From Bog-473 sp963730785 (GTDB lineage: Bacteria; Actinomycetota; Acidimicrobiia; Acidimicrobiales; RAAP-2): a stretch of 64,000 nucleotides of DNA. The stretch is taken from positions 62,001-126,000 of the forward strand of contig CAVSTF010000002.1 of NCBI GenBank assembly GCA_963730785.1. Direction: 5' to 3'. Positions 53,031 to 62,206 of the stretch are shown here, piece after piece. Every line of letters starts with the position of its first letter. Position 1 is the first letter of the stretch. The translations under genes were made by a program, and so were the position numbers. Below the pieces are notes generated by a model. It worked only from the letters and a program-made list of their open reading frames with translations. It made no database searches and was not told where the DNA came from.

Positions 53031-53507
53031 TCAGGAATCCAACCCCAACGCATCACGCAGGCGCTCGAAGAATTCGGCTTGCGCCTCCACAATGCGGGGG
53101 AGCGCCTCGGGGATGGTCATCCACTCAACTCGATCAACCTCCGGGAACATGACCATGCGTCCCGATCGAGGCGGCCATTCCATCTCGAATTCATTGCTGG
53201 CCAATTCGCCGACAGACCACAACCCAGCCTCGACACCCCAGGCGTGTACCTGTTTCCCACCTTTCTGGCGCACGGTACCCAAATCGATTCTCGATCCGTC
53301 CGGCGCGCTCACCCCTATCTCCTCGACGAATTCACGCTCGGCCTCAGTGAGAGGGTCTTGGCCCTCCTGGTATTCGCCCTTCGGGATGGACCAGGCATGA
53401 CCGTCTTTGCCTCTCCAAAAGGGACCACCAGGATGCGCCAGCAGCACTTCAAGCTGTCCGTGTGTCCTTTGCCTGTACACCATCAGACCCGCACTCAGAC
53501 GTGGCAT
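53031..53507 (-). CDS. NUDIX hydrolase
   Basis: 158 aa. Nudix box GEYQEGQDPLTEAEREFVEEIG (GX5EX7REX2EEXG) present in full, preceded by HPGGPFWRGKDGHAWSIPKG. Hydrolyses nucleoside-diphosphate-linked substrates; several relatives clean up oxidised nucleotides or dinucleoside polyphosphates. ATG 53507 begins the conserved domain; a start at 53528 would lie right next to AGGAGG. Preceded by a hairpin and an exact stress promoter. Confidence 0.9.
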   Translation of the reverse strand: MPRLSAGLMVYRQRTHGQLEVLLAHPGGPFWRGKDGHAWSIPKGEYQEGQDPLTEAEREFVEEIGVSAPDGSRIDLGTVRQKGGKQVHAWGVEAGLWSVGELASNEFEMEWPPRSGRMVMFPEVDRVEWMTIPEALPRIVEAQAEFFERLRDALGLDS

Positions 53508-53557
53508 TGCTGCATCACCACTGCGCATCCCTCCTGAGCGTCTTTCCGCAGAACGAC

Positions 53558-53587
53558 GGTAGCCCCACCGGCGAAGATGGGGCTACC
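53558..53587 (-). other. Hairpin in the nudix leader
   Basis: Perfect 10-base arms GGTAGCCCCA / TGGGGCTACC (53558-53567, 53578-53587), 10-base loop. It lies between the minus-strand promoter at 53631 and the nudix start, not after any gene, so it may act in the leader (attenuator or stability element). A second small hairpin CCCGAC-TT-GTCGGG is at 53666-53679. Confidence 0.5.
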
Positions 53588-53630
53588 GAGCATCTACCTG
53601 TCAACCAGGTTCAATGCATCGGATGCTGAT

Positions 53631-53655
53631 TACCCGACCCGGACATCGAATAAAC
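53631..53655 (-). promoter_or_regulatory. Exact stress-sigma-type promoter upstream of nudix
   Basis: Minus strand GTTT (53652-53655), 16-base spacer, GGGTAA with GGGTA at 53631-53635. The leader to ATG 53507 would be about 120 bases and contains the hairpin at 53558-53587. Confidence 0.6.
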
Positions 53656-53789
53656 GTGCCACCGGCCCGACTTGTCGGGGCTCAACCGATGAATGGGAGC
53701 TTCCGATGTGTTCGATCAGATCAAGGCGTATGTGCAGGTACGCCATGAGGCCTGGACTCTGAGTGATCGCCCACAACTAGCCTCCGACC

Positions 53790-54509
53790 ATGCCTTCAGT
53801 GCGTGACTTCGAATACCAGTCCGGCGACCTCGTCATGCGAGGACGTCTGGCCGTCCCCGACGGAGATGGTCCGTTCCCGGCGGTGCTCATCGCCCATGAG
53901 GCCAACGGCCTCGACGAGTTTCAGCGGCAACGCGCCGAGCACTACTGCGATCTGGGCTACGTCGCTCTGGCACTCGACTATCACGGTGGGGGCAAGGTGT
54001 TCACTCAGTCTGAGGCGCCCGAAATGATGCAGCAGCTCGAGGTGCTTGGTTCGGATCCCGACGAGATCCGCCGCCGGGGCCAAGCCGGACTCGACGCGTT
54101 GTTGTCGCAACCAACGGTCGATCCTGCCAAGGTGGCCGCCGTCGGCTACTGCTTCGGCGAGACGGTGGCCATGGAGCTCGCCCGCACCGGCGCTGACCTC
54201 AAGGCGGTCGTCGGCTTTCACCCCGGGCTCAATATTCTGCGACCCGGCGAGTCGCGCCATATCAGGGGCAAGGTGCTCATGTGCATCGGCGCCGATGACC
54301 CGGTGGTCTCGGCCGAGCAGCGGGCCGCCTTCGAAGAAGAAATGCGATCAGCCGGCGTTGACTGGAGAATGCATCTCTACGGCGGGGTCCAGCACAGCTT
54401 CACCCATCCGAACTCCGGGACCTATGGCTTGCCGGGTCTGAAGTACGACGAGCGAGCAGCCGCCCGGTCCTGGCGCGCCATGACCGATGTCCTGGAAGAG
54501 GTGTTCTGA
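53790..54509 (+). CDS. Dienelactone hydrolase family protein
   Basis: 239 aa alpha/beta hydrolase. Cys nucleophile in VAAVGYCFGETVAMELA, oxyanion region FPAVLIAHEANGLDEF, Asp in MCIGADDPVVS and His in YGGVQHSFTHPN, the DLH catalytic triad set. Opens dienelactone or other small lactone/ester rings. Divergent from nudix; convergent with the DinB gene ten bases away. Confidence 0.93.
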   Translation: MPSVRDFEYQSGDLVMRGRLAVPDGDGPFPAVLIAHEANGLDEFQRQRAEHYCDLGYVALALDYHGGGKVFTQSEAPEMMQQLEVLGSDPDEIRRRGQAGLDALLSQPTVDPAKVAAVGYCFGETVAMELARTGADLKAVVGFHPGLNILRPGESRHIRGKVLMCIGADDPVVSAEQRAAFEEEMRSAGVDWRMHLYGGVQHSFTHPNSGTYGLPGLKYDERAAARSWRAMTDVLEEVF

Positions 54510-54519
54510 CCCGGTCGAT

Positions 54520-55044
54520 TCAGTCGCCCACCGTGCCGTCGATGGCTTCTCGAATGAGATCGGCATGACCATTGTGGCGGGCGTATTCCTCAATCATGTG
54601 CACCATGATCCAGCGCAGATTCCGCTGCTCCCGATCGGTACTTCTCGAAAGCTCGTCCAGGCTCTTCGCGGCAGCAACTACCTGCCGGGACACGTCGCAT
54701 TTTGCTCGGAACAGATCGCGCATGGTCTCTGCGTCGGCCGGGTCGATATGGGTGAACTCATAGGCCGCGTCGCCGCCGGCATCGAATGGGTCGGGAGTCT
54801 CACTGGCCCGGAAGATGTGATCGAACCACCACCATTCAACTCCGGCCATGTGCTGCAGCAGACCCAGGAGGGTCAGGCCGGAGGGCGGGACACTGGCCTG
54901 GGTCAGTTCGTCTCCGGTGAGGCCTTCGCACTTCTGCAGCAACGTGGCCCGGTGATAGTCGAGCCACGAGTTGAGTGAGTCGAGCTCATCGGTGAGGAGC
55001 GGCGGTTCGAGTCGTGGGATTTGATTGCCGTCGGTCTCACCCAT
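54520..55044 (-). CDS. DinB/DUF664 family protein
   Basis: 174 aa four-helix DinB-type fold: LDYHRATLLQKCEGLTGDEL, LGLLQHMAGVEWWWFDHI (metal His) and IEEYARHNGHADLIREA (HxxxH region) give the three-His site. Related proteins use bacillithiol or mycothiol as cofactor for thiol transfer. Starts directly after the aldolase stop; last gene of the 54.5-59.8 kb operon. Confidence 0.88.
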   Translation of the reverse strand: MGETDGNQIPRLEPPLLTDELDSLNSWLDYHRATLLQKCEGLTGDELTQASVPPSGLTLLGLLQHMAGVEWWWFDHIFRASETPDPFDAGGDAAYEFTHIDPADAETMRDLFRAKCDVSRQVVAAAKSLDELSRSTDREQRNLRWIMVHMIEEYARHNGHADLIREAIDGTVGD

Positions 55045-55792
55045 TCAGCGGCCCAACAGCGACGGGTCCCGGCGCAGTTCCTGCCGGGCCATCGCTTCCC
55101 AGAAGCCGATGAAGCCCTCGCCGTCCGAACCGCGGAAGAACGAGCGGGCCGGTTCGGGAAGTTCCCGGCCGCCTTCGCCACCGAGTGACTCCAGCTGCCA
55201 GGCCCGGTGACTGCGGTATTCGAGTGCCACCGCCCGCTGGTGGGCGGCCCGGATGCTGCCGGCAGTGATGAACACGCCGTGATTGACCAGCAGTGCCATG
55301 TCGGCTGATCCCATGGCCTTCACGGCCCGGTCGGCGCTGCCCCGGTCATTGACCGGTCCGTCGTACTCGTCCACGATGACCAACTCGCCGCCACCCAGGG
55401 CCGAGCTCTGATCGAAACACCCTGGAATACGGGCGGCATCGGCCCATACGGTCCCGTAGCGAGGGTGGCTGTGCACGGCCACGGCCACGTCGTGCCGCTG
55501 GCGATGCAGCTCAAGGTGGAGCGGAATGCCAAGGGGAACCGGCCACGTACCTTCCAGCACATTGCCGTCGAGGTCGATGCGCAGCACATCCTCGGGTCGC
55601 AGCTCTTCCCACAGCAGCAGCCACGGATTGCAGAGCAGGGTGCCGTCGGGCTGGAGGTAGGTGATGTGCCCGGCCAGGTGATCGTCGTACCCCTCGCGCC
55701 ACAACGTGCGCGCCAGCAGCACCAGCTCTAACTGCGGCGTCAACGGCGGGAGCAGCGCGCCGGGTTCGGGCGCGAAGGGTGGAGTCGGTCAT
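55045..55792 (-). CDS. Class II aldolase/adducin family protein (one frameshift)
   Basis: About 248 aa. Zinc-site pattern HSHPRYGTVWADAA and LLVNHGVFITAGSIRAAH, N-terminal DHLAGHITYLQPDGTLLCNP and Glu/His region typical of L-fuculose-phosphate-aldolase-like enzymes. The long frame begins at TTG 55743; the missing N-terminus MTDST + FAPEPGALLPPLTPQLEL appears if one base is removed near 55777-55779 (a GGG/CCC run). ATG 55792 overlaps the amidohydrolase stop (ATGA). Confidence 0.88.
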
Positions 55793-56986
55793 GGGAGCGT
55801 CACCTCGGGCAGCGTCCATCGGTAGAGCGCAGCGGCATTCTCATGGGTCATCTTGCGCAGGTCCTCGGTGGGCAGGTGCCCCCAGCAGCGCGCAATCACG
55901 TCCTGCGTGTCGGGCCAGGTGGAGTCACCGTGGGGGTAGTCCACCTCCACCATGATGTGATCGATGCCGATCCGATGACGGGTGTCGATAGTCGACGGGT
56001 CGTCAATGGTGCAGAACCAGAAGTTGCGCTGCAGGACTTCGGCCGGATCGCAATCCGGAGGCGTCGTAGTCGCGGCCGTAGCCCGAGCGCTCGACAATAT
56101 TGTCGAGCCGGTCCAGCAGCATGGCCACCCAGCCGATACCACCCTCGCTCATGGCGATCTTGAGGTCCGGGTAGCGGGCCGGCAGGCCGGACCAGACCCA
56201 TTCGGCACAGGCCGACAGTGACATCTGACCGAAGAGCGTGGCGCCCAGCGCGACTAACGGACTATCGGGCGACATATCGGGCATGCCCGAAGAACCCACG
56301 TGGAGCGAGATGACAGTCTCGGTTTCGGCGCAGGCCGCGATGATCGGATCCCAGTAGCCGGAGAAGAGGCTGGGCAGCTCAATCCGATGAGGGCGCTCGG
56401 GCAAGGTGACGGATCGGAAGCCCCGTTCGGCGTTGCGCCTGATCTCGGCCGCTCCCAGTTCGGGGTCGGCCAGGAAGGTGATGCCGCAGGGGATGATGCG
56501 ATCCGGATAGGGCTGCCACCACGCTTCGTAGAGCCAGTCGTTCCAGGCCCGCGTCACCGCCAGGCCCAGTTCGGGATCCGAAGCGGACGAGAACACCCGT
56601 CCCGAGAATCCGGTGATCTGCGACGGGAAGTTCAGCGAAGCCCACACGCCGTTGATATCCATGTCGGCGATGCGGGCATCAATGTCCCAGCAGCCGCGCC
56701 GCATGTCCTCGAATCGAGTGGGCTCCAGCGTGACGCACTCCGGTCGGCGGCCGGCCACCGCATTCATGCCGACCTGCGAGTAGCGCTGTCCATCGAACTC
56801 CCACAGCTGATGGCCCCGTTTGTTCTCCACAATCCGGGGTGCGAGGGCGGCGAACTTCTTCGGCAGCCGACCGTCGAACATGTCGGGCGGCTCGACCAGA
56901 TGGTCGTCCACCGATATCACCGTGTACCGCACGGCCCGAGGCTCGGGGTCGGGCAGCAGCGTGTCGGATCGGGTGACGATGCTCAT
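55789..56986 (-). CDS. Amidohydrolase (amidohydrolase_2 family, one frameshift)
   Basis: About 398 aa after removing one base near 56055-56058. Start VISVDDHLVEPPDMFDGR (metal-binding DxH), EPTRFEDMRRGCWDIDARI, ISLHVGSSGMPD, and after the shift QRNFWFCTIDDPSTIDTR, IMVEVDYPHGDSTWPDTQ and MTHENAAALYRW. Decarboxylase/hydrolase of the same family as 51748. Between the GGT gene (30 bases upstream) and the aldolase (4-base overlap) in one operon. Confidence 0.9.
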
Positions 56987-57016
56987 TGGATTGCGGTGCT
57001 CATTGGAACCGTGTGC

Positions 57017-58663
57017 TCATCTCACCACGGCCGCACCCTCAGGACTGCGAGGATCGGTGGCCCCGGTGAAGTGGGTGGGCCGGCCATCGCCGTCCCGGAT
57101 CACCGTGATGATCTGGGCGCAGCCGACGGCAGTCGGGTCGTAGGCGCTAATCGACTGCATGCGGTGGCCCAGTTCACTCAGGCGGGTGAGCCAATGTGCC
57201 GGGGCGTGAGCTTCCAACATCACGGTGAGGTCATCGCCCCACCAGAGTCGGAATGGGCCGGCCGACGGTGCGTCGAGAGAGAAGCGGGCGGCGGCGATGG
57301 CGCTTGACGGATCCTGTCCGACCACCAGCATGCGAGCCAGGAGCTGCAGGATGATCTGCGGTTGCCCGTCCCCACCCATGGCGCCGACCAAATGCGACAG
57401 TGCGCCGTCGGCGGCGGTGACCAACATGGGCGAGAGCGTGTGGGGCGGGCGTTGCCCGGGAGCGAGCTCGGCCGGATGACCGGGCTCGAGCGAGAAGCCC
57501 ACGCCGCGGTTGTGCAGGAAGATGCCGGTGGACCCGGCCACCAGGTGGGACCCGAAGTCGAGTGCATTCGACTGCGTCAGCGATATGCCGAACCCCTCCG
57601 CATCCACCGCACACAAATGCGTGGTGTCGCCGTCACCAATGCGGGGCACGGCGGACACGGGGCGGTCGGGAGACAACACGTCGTTGGGCGCAACCCTGTC
57701 GGCGCGGATGCGATCGGCCGCGGCCTGTAGTCGCGACGGATCCAAGAGCGCCGGTCCGTCGGCCCCGTCGAAGAGCACGTCCGGACGATCATGTCCGACG
57801 GCGCGAGCCGCTTCAATGAGCACATGAGCCCACCCCGGGTCCGACGGGTCGCCCTTCGAGTCCCGCCTGCTCGGCCACCCAGGCGCCGGCCAGGGTGAGG
57901 TAGCCCTGCGACGGTGGGGGCACGGTCCACAACTCATGGCCCCACACCGAGAGTCGCAACGGTGCGCACCAGTCGGCCGCCGACCGGTCGAAGTCCTGCG
58001 GTTGGTAGAAGCCGCCGCCCATCTCGAGCAACTGCTCACCGAACTCGCCCTTGTAAAAGCCGTCGCGCCCATGGTCGGCGATGGCGCGCAAGGTGCGGGC
58101 GATGTGGGGCAGCCGCATCACCGTGTCGAGCGTCAGCGGCCCATTGGGGCAGAGCATCTGGGCGCCCGGGACGTCAGCCACCAGGTGACTGGCCAGCACC
58201 AACATCAACGAGGCCGTGAAGCCGTCTTCGGCCAACTCGATGGCCCGCGCCAGCACCGTGGCCGAGGGGCAACCTGCCGTAGCGTTCGTGCAGGGCCAGC
58301 CATCCATCGACTGCGCCCGGCACCGGCACGGTGCGAATGTCGCCTCGCAACGGCATGACCGATTTGCCTTCCGCCCGCATGGCCTCCGGCATCGGCGCCC
58401 GATCCCGCTCGGCCGACCGACAGCAACGCCACTGGTTCGGATCCGGGTGGGCTGATCATGGCCAGCATGTCGCCCCCGAGACCGCAGAGGTGCGGGCTCG
58501 TCACCGCCATCACGGCGGCCGCGGCCACGACTGCATCCGCGGCGGATCCACCGAGGTCGAGGGCAGCCACCCCGGCCGAGGCGGCCAACTGATCTGCCGC
58601 CGACACCATGCCCCGGTGCCCCGTGCGGGGCGCCGTTGGGGTGAGCGGATATCCGATGCTCAT
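57017..58663 (-). CDS. Gamma-glutamyltransferase/gamma-glutamyl hydrolase, Ggt type (three frameshifts)
   Basis: About 548 aa after repair. N-terminus GMVSAADQLAASAGVAALDLGG and TSPHLCGLGGDML; catalytic Thr of the Ntn-hydrolase small subunit in GDGDTTHLCAVDAEGF, then PHTLSPMLVTA and IILQLLARM. Frames switch near 58398-58401, 58260-58265 and 57862-57864, each by one extra base. A signal peptide is not evident, unlike periplasmic Ggt, suggesting a cytoplasmic enzyme. Second gene of the operon, 13 bases after the dehydrogenase. The substrate could be a gamma-glutamyl metabolite rather than glutathione. Confidence 0.88.
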
Positions 58664-58676
58664 CGAACGCGTGTCC

Positions 58677-59762
58677 TCACAGCACGACGACCGAGCGCAG
58701 CACTTCGCCCCGCTGCATGCGGGCGAACGCCTGTTCAATATCGCCCAGCCCAATCGTCTCCGACACGAACAGATCCAGGTCCAGTCGCCCGGCCAGGTAG
58801 AGATCGACCAGCATGGGGAAGTCCCGGGAGGGAAGGCAGTCGCCGTACCAGCTGGGCTTGAGGGCCCCGCCGCGTCCGAAGAACTCAATCATGGGGAGAT
58901 CGATCCGCATGTCCGGCGTCGGTACGCCGACCTGGACGACCGTGCCGGCCAGGTCACGGGCGAAGAAGGCCTGCTCGAACACGGCGGGATTCCCGACCGC
59001 CTCAATGCAGACGTTGGCCCCGTTGCCGTCGGTAACGCCGCGGACCGCTTCAACCGCGTCGGTGGTGCTGGCATCGACGGTATGGGTGGCGCCGAACGCG
59101 GTGGCCGCCACCAGCTTGGACGGGTCGCGGTCAATGGCGATGATGGTCTGGGCGCCGGCCAACCGGGCACCGGCAATGGCGGCACAGCCCACGCCACCGC
59201 AACCAAAGACGGCCACCGAGTCACCCAACCCGACTTCGCCGGTGAACATGGAGGCGCCGATGCCGGCCATCACGCCGCAGCCGAGGAGCCCGACTGCTTC
59301 AGGACGAGCCGACGGGTTGACCTTGGTGCATTGTCCGGCCGCCACCAACGTCTTCTCGGCGAAGGCGCCGATGCCCAGGGCGGGGGAGAGGGGAGTGCCG
59401 TCGGTCAGCGTCATCTTCTGGGTGGCGTTGTGGGTGTTGAAGCAGTACCACGGTCGACCGCGGCGACAGGAGCGACATTCGCCGCATACGGCCCGCCAAT
59501 TCAGAACGACAAAGTCCCCGGGTGCGACCGATGTCACCCCCTCGCCGACCGACTCGACAATGCCGGCGGCCTCGTGGCCGAGGAGGAAGGGGAACTCATC
59601 GTTGATCCCGCCCTCCCGGTAATGCAGGTCGGTGTGGCAGACGCCGCAGGCTTTCACTGCCACCACGGCTTCACCCGGGCCCGGGTCGGGCACCACTATC
59701 TCTTCGAGCGTGACCGGCGCACCCTTGCGCCATCGATACGACACCGTGCACAGTGGCCACAT
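58677..59762 (-). CDS. Zn-dependent alcohol dehydrogenase, S-(hydroxymethyl)mycothiol dehydrogenase-like
   Basis: 361 aa, class III-type MDR enzyme. Catalytic zinc: ACGVCHTDLHYREGG and LGHEAAGIVESVGEGV; structural zinc Cys cluster CGECRSCRRGRPWYC; NAD motif SVAVFGCGGVGCAAIAGARL. Length and sequence fit the mycothiol-dependent formaldehyde dehydrogenase (MscR) group. ATG 59762 (GAGGGGAG upstream) or GTG 59744. Leads a five-gene operon: dehydrogenase, Ggt, amidohydrolase, aldolase, DinB. Confidence 0.93.
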   Translation of the reverse strand: MWPLCTVSYRWRKGAPVTLEEIVVPDPGPGEAVVAVKACGVCHTDLHYREGGINDEFPFLLGHEAAGIVESVGEGVTSVAPGDFVVLNWRAVCGECRSCRRGRPWYCFNTHNATQKMTLTDGTPLSPALGIGAFAEKTLVAAGQCTKVNPSARPEAVGLLGCGVMAGIGASMFTGEVGLGDSVAVFGCGGVGCAAIAGARLAGAQTIIAIDRDPSKLVAATAFGATHTVDASTTDAVEAVRGVTDGNGANVCIEAVGNPAVFEQAFFARDLAGTVVQVGVPTPDMRIDLPMIEFFGRGGALKPSWYGDCLPSRDFPMLVDLYLAGRLDLDLFVSETIGLGDIEQAFARMQRGEVLRSVVVL

Positions 59763-59810
59763 CCACTCCCCTCTGAGATCGGATCCCCATGATGCCCGAC
59801 TGGTGAGCGC

Positions 59811-59899
59811 GTCGAGCCGCCCGCCAGCCGCGCTCGCCAGCCGAGCCGCCGCCGCCGCCCGCCGCCGCCCGCCCGCCAGCCGCCGCCCGCCGCCGCCCG
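59811..59899. repeat. GCC/CCG-rich low-complexity repeat
   Basis: Almost uninterrupted G/C tract of CCG, CCGCCG and CCCGCCAG-like units between the TetR stop (59900) and the dehydrogenase operon start. Its three-base periodicity is not in a coding frame on either strand that I can support. Forms the operon's upstream region. Confidence 0.8.
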
Positions 59900-60508
59900 T
59901 TAGGGCGTGAGCGCCGGCAACAGCAGCTCGCTCAGGTAGGTGCGCAGTTCGGCCTCGGGCTCGAGCACCACCAGCGTCACCACAATTCGCACAATCCACG
60001 AGGCCAGGATGGTCGGGTCCATGCGGGCCAGTTGCCCGACGGCCATGCCGGCTTCGCACAGCGAGGCCAGGACCGGCACCACCTGATCGCGGACCTTGCC
60101 GATGTGCTTCTCCAGAATGTTGCCCACCAGGCCGGGCTCGTCGGCCAGGATTTTGGCCAGGATCGGGTGGCCGCGGGCGTCTTCGACCCCGATGGCGGCC
60201 AGTTCGACCACTAATTGGGGTCCGCTGAGGCCGGCCACTCGGGCCGGCAGGCTGGCCAGGTGGCGCCGGATGTCCCGGGCGGCCAGCAGCTTGATCTGGT
60301 TCTCCATGTTCCCGACCTGGCGGTAGATGGTGCCCCGGTTGAGTCCCATGTCGGCCGCCACGTCCTGCACGGTGGTCCGCTCAATCCCGTGACGCACAAT
60401 GCACCGAGTGGCCGCATCAAGGTAGGGATCGAGCGAAGCGGGCGGCTCGTCGGGCAGCCCCTTGAGGAGCTCGGCCGCCATCGACGAGCTGAGCCCCGCC
60501 ACCCTCAT
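59900..60508 (-). CDS. TetR family transcriptional regulator
   Basis: 202 aa. HTH: DAATRCIVRHGIERTTVQDV, then ADMGLNRGTIYRQVGNMENQ. The all-helical C-terminal domain carries the hydrophobic dimer and ligand helices, RIVVTLVVLEPEAELRTYL. Upstream of and on the same strand as the dehydrogenase operon, so likely its regulator. ATG 60508. Confidence 0.9.
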   Translation of the reverse strand: MRVAGLSSSMAAELLKGLPDEPPASLDPYLDAATRCIVRHGIERTTVQDVAADMGLNRGTIYRQVGNMENQIKLLAARDIRRHLASLPARVAGLSGPQLVVELAAIGVEDARGHPILAKILADEPGLVGNILEKHIGKVRDQVVPVLASLCEAGMAVGQLARMDPTILASWIVRIVVTLVVLEPEAELRTYLSELLLPALTP

Positions 60509-60663
60509 CCCGTGCTTCCATGAGTCGGTCAGTTGTCACTCGCTCCCCGCTTCCGACCGTGCTATACAACGAAGCAACATATCAGTCATTTTGTTACACC
60601 ATCGATTCCATGACCGGGGGGTTATTGAATCGGCGGACGGGTGTGATGGGAGGGGTGACTCAC

Positions 60664-62206
60664 GTGGGGGGACCATTGGCACGACCGGCGGGCGCAATGC
60701 TGTCGACGGCAGGGCGGCGTCGGGTGCTGCGGTGGGGACTGCTGTCGCTCGGGCTGATGGCCTTGGTCACGGCGCAATTGGTCGGCGGCCACACGCGCCA
60801 CCGCGGACACGCCACGCCACTACGACCCCAGCCACGACCGCCACCCCACCCACGACCGCCGCAGCCGCCGGCAGCGCCATCGCCACCGCATCGGTGCTGG
60901 GCGCGGTGCCCATCCTGGGCAATACCAATCTCGCCGTCTCGGTCGGCGATTCCGAAGCCAGCTATCAGAGCAACGAAGCGCGCTCGAGTTCGCAGACGCT
61001 CAACTTGGGTGGCCTCGGTGTGGTGCTGGCCAACACGCCGTTCTGCGGCTCCTACGCCCTGCCGGCCAGCGACCAACCGCCGCCACTGACCGACGACACG
61101 GTCGGCGGCACGCCGACCGACACCAACGGCCTGCCCGCCGGCACCGAGACGGTGACGGCGCAGGCCACGCCCGAGTCGGCCTCGGGCACGACCACGCCCA
61201 TCGGTCAGGTCATCCCGGGCGTGCTGACGCTGGGCGGTACCTCGACCAGTGCGGTGTCGTACGCGGCAACGGGCGAACGCGAGCGGAAGCCACGGCCACC
61301 ATGCAGTTGAGCAATCGCCAACGGACTGGTCGCGCTAAACGGGCTGACATGGACGGCGCAACAGCAGAGCGGCACGACGCCGGTCTCGAACGGCAGCGTT
61401 CTCGGTCGGCTCCATCACGGTCGGCCCCACCACCATTCCGCGCGCCGACGACCGCGCAGCTGGCGACCACGGTGGCGCTGGCCAACACGCTGTTGGCGAC
61501 GTTGGGCCTGACGCTGATCATGCCGAAGGTCAAGGTTGATCCGTCGACACCAGAAGGTCACGGTCACGCCGCTCGAGACTCACGGTGGGCCGTTCGGCGC
61601 TGTCCGACACACTGATCTCGCCGCTGATGTCGCAGACGTCGGCGCCTCGAAACCGCAATCAACGGCCTGACCAAGACCGGCAACGACTGCACCAACGCCC
61701 AGGAGCTGCTCAACAACTTGGCCAACCCGACCGAGACGATTGCCAACGTCGCGCTCGGCGCGTTCTCCAACGGTGGCGGTTTCGACCTCGATATCGGTGG
61801 AGCCTCCGCCGACACGCTCCCCCCGCCGGACTTCGCCAACCCCTTCGGTAATGGCAGCAACCCGCTCTCGTCGCTCGGCTCCGCGCTCTCGACCGTGGTC
61901 GGTTCGGTCGGCAGCGGGCTGCCCACCGGGTTTGGTCTGCCTCCCATCGGAGCGGCGGCCACCACTCCGACCACGCCAACCACTCCCACCACCATCGCCC
62001 CCCAATCCCTCAGTGCCGGTTCCGGCGCGCTGTCGTCGGCCACCCACTGCACCACCACCAGTCCGGCCGGCCATCCGGGATGTTGGTCGGGCGCCGCCGA
62101 AGTGGTGGGCATCGTGGCCGTGGTGGCCGGGGGCGGACTCTTCCTGGCTGATCTGCGCAAGGGCCGACGCAGTCGCCGCCGACTCAAGGAGGCAACAACC
62201 GCATGA
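60664..62206 (+). CDS. Exported, C-terminally anchored low-complexity protein (several frameshifts)
   Basis: About 510 aa if repaired. GTG 60664 follows GGGAGGGG; N-terminal signal/TM segment RRVLRWGLLSLGLMALVTAQ. After several one-base shifts (roughly 60.80, 61.29, 61.32, 61.40-61.45, 61.55, 61.58 and 61.65 kb) the readable pieces are VLGAVPILGNTNLAVSVGDS, ITVGPTTIP, NTLLATLGLTLIMPKV, GNDCTNAQELLNNLANP and a C-terminal TM helix VVGIVAVVAGGGLFLADLR. Ser/Gly/Thr-rich surface-type protein; family not recognised. Its stop overlaps the binding-protein start (ATGA). Confidence 0.6.

Noticed and set aside
53706..53804. 32-codon GTG frame (VFDQIKAYVQVRHEAW) before the dienelactone hydrolase
   Set aside because: Very short, overlaps the hydrolase start in another frame and has no independent support.
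56300..57307. 335-codon plus-strand frame
   Set aside because: Antisense to the amidohydrolase and Ggt genes; composition and lack of motifs mark it as a shadow.
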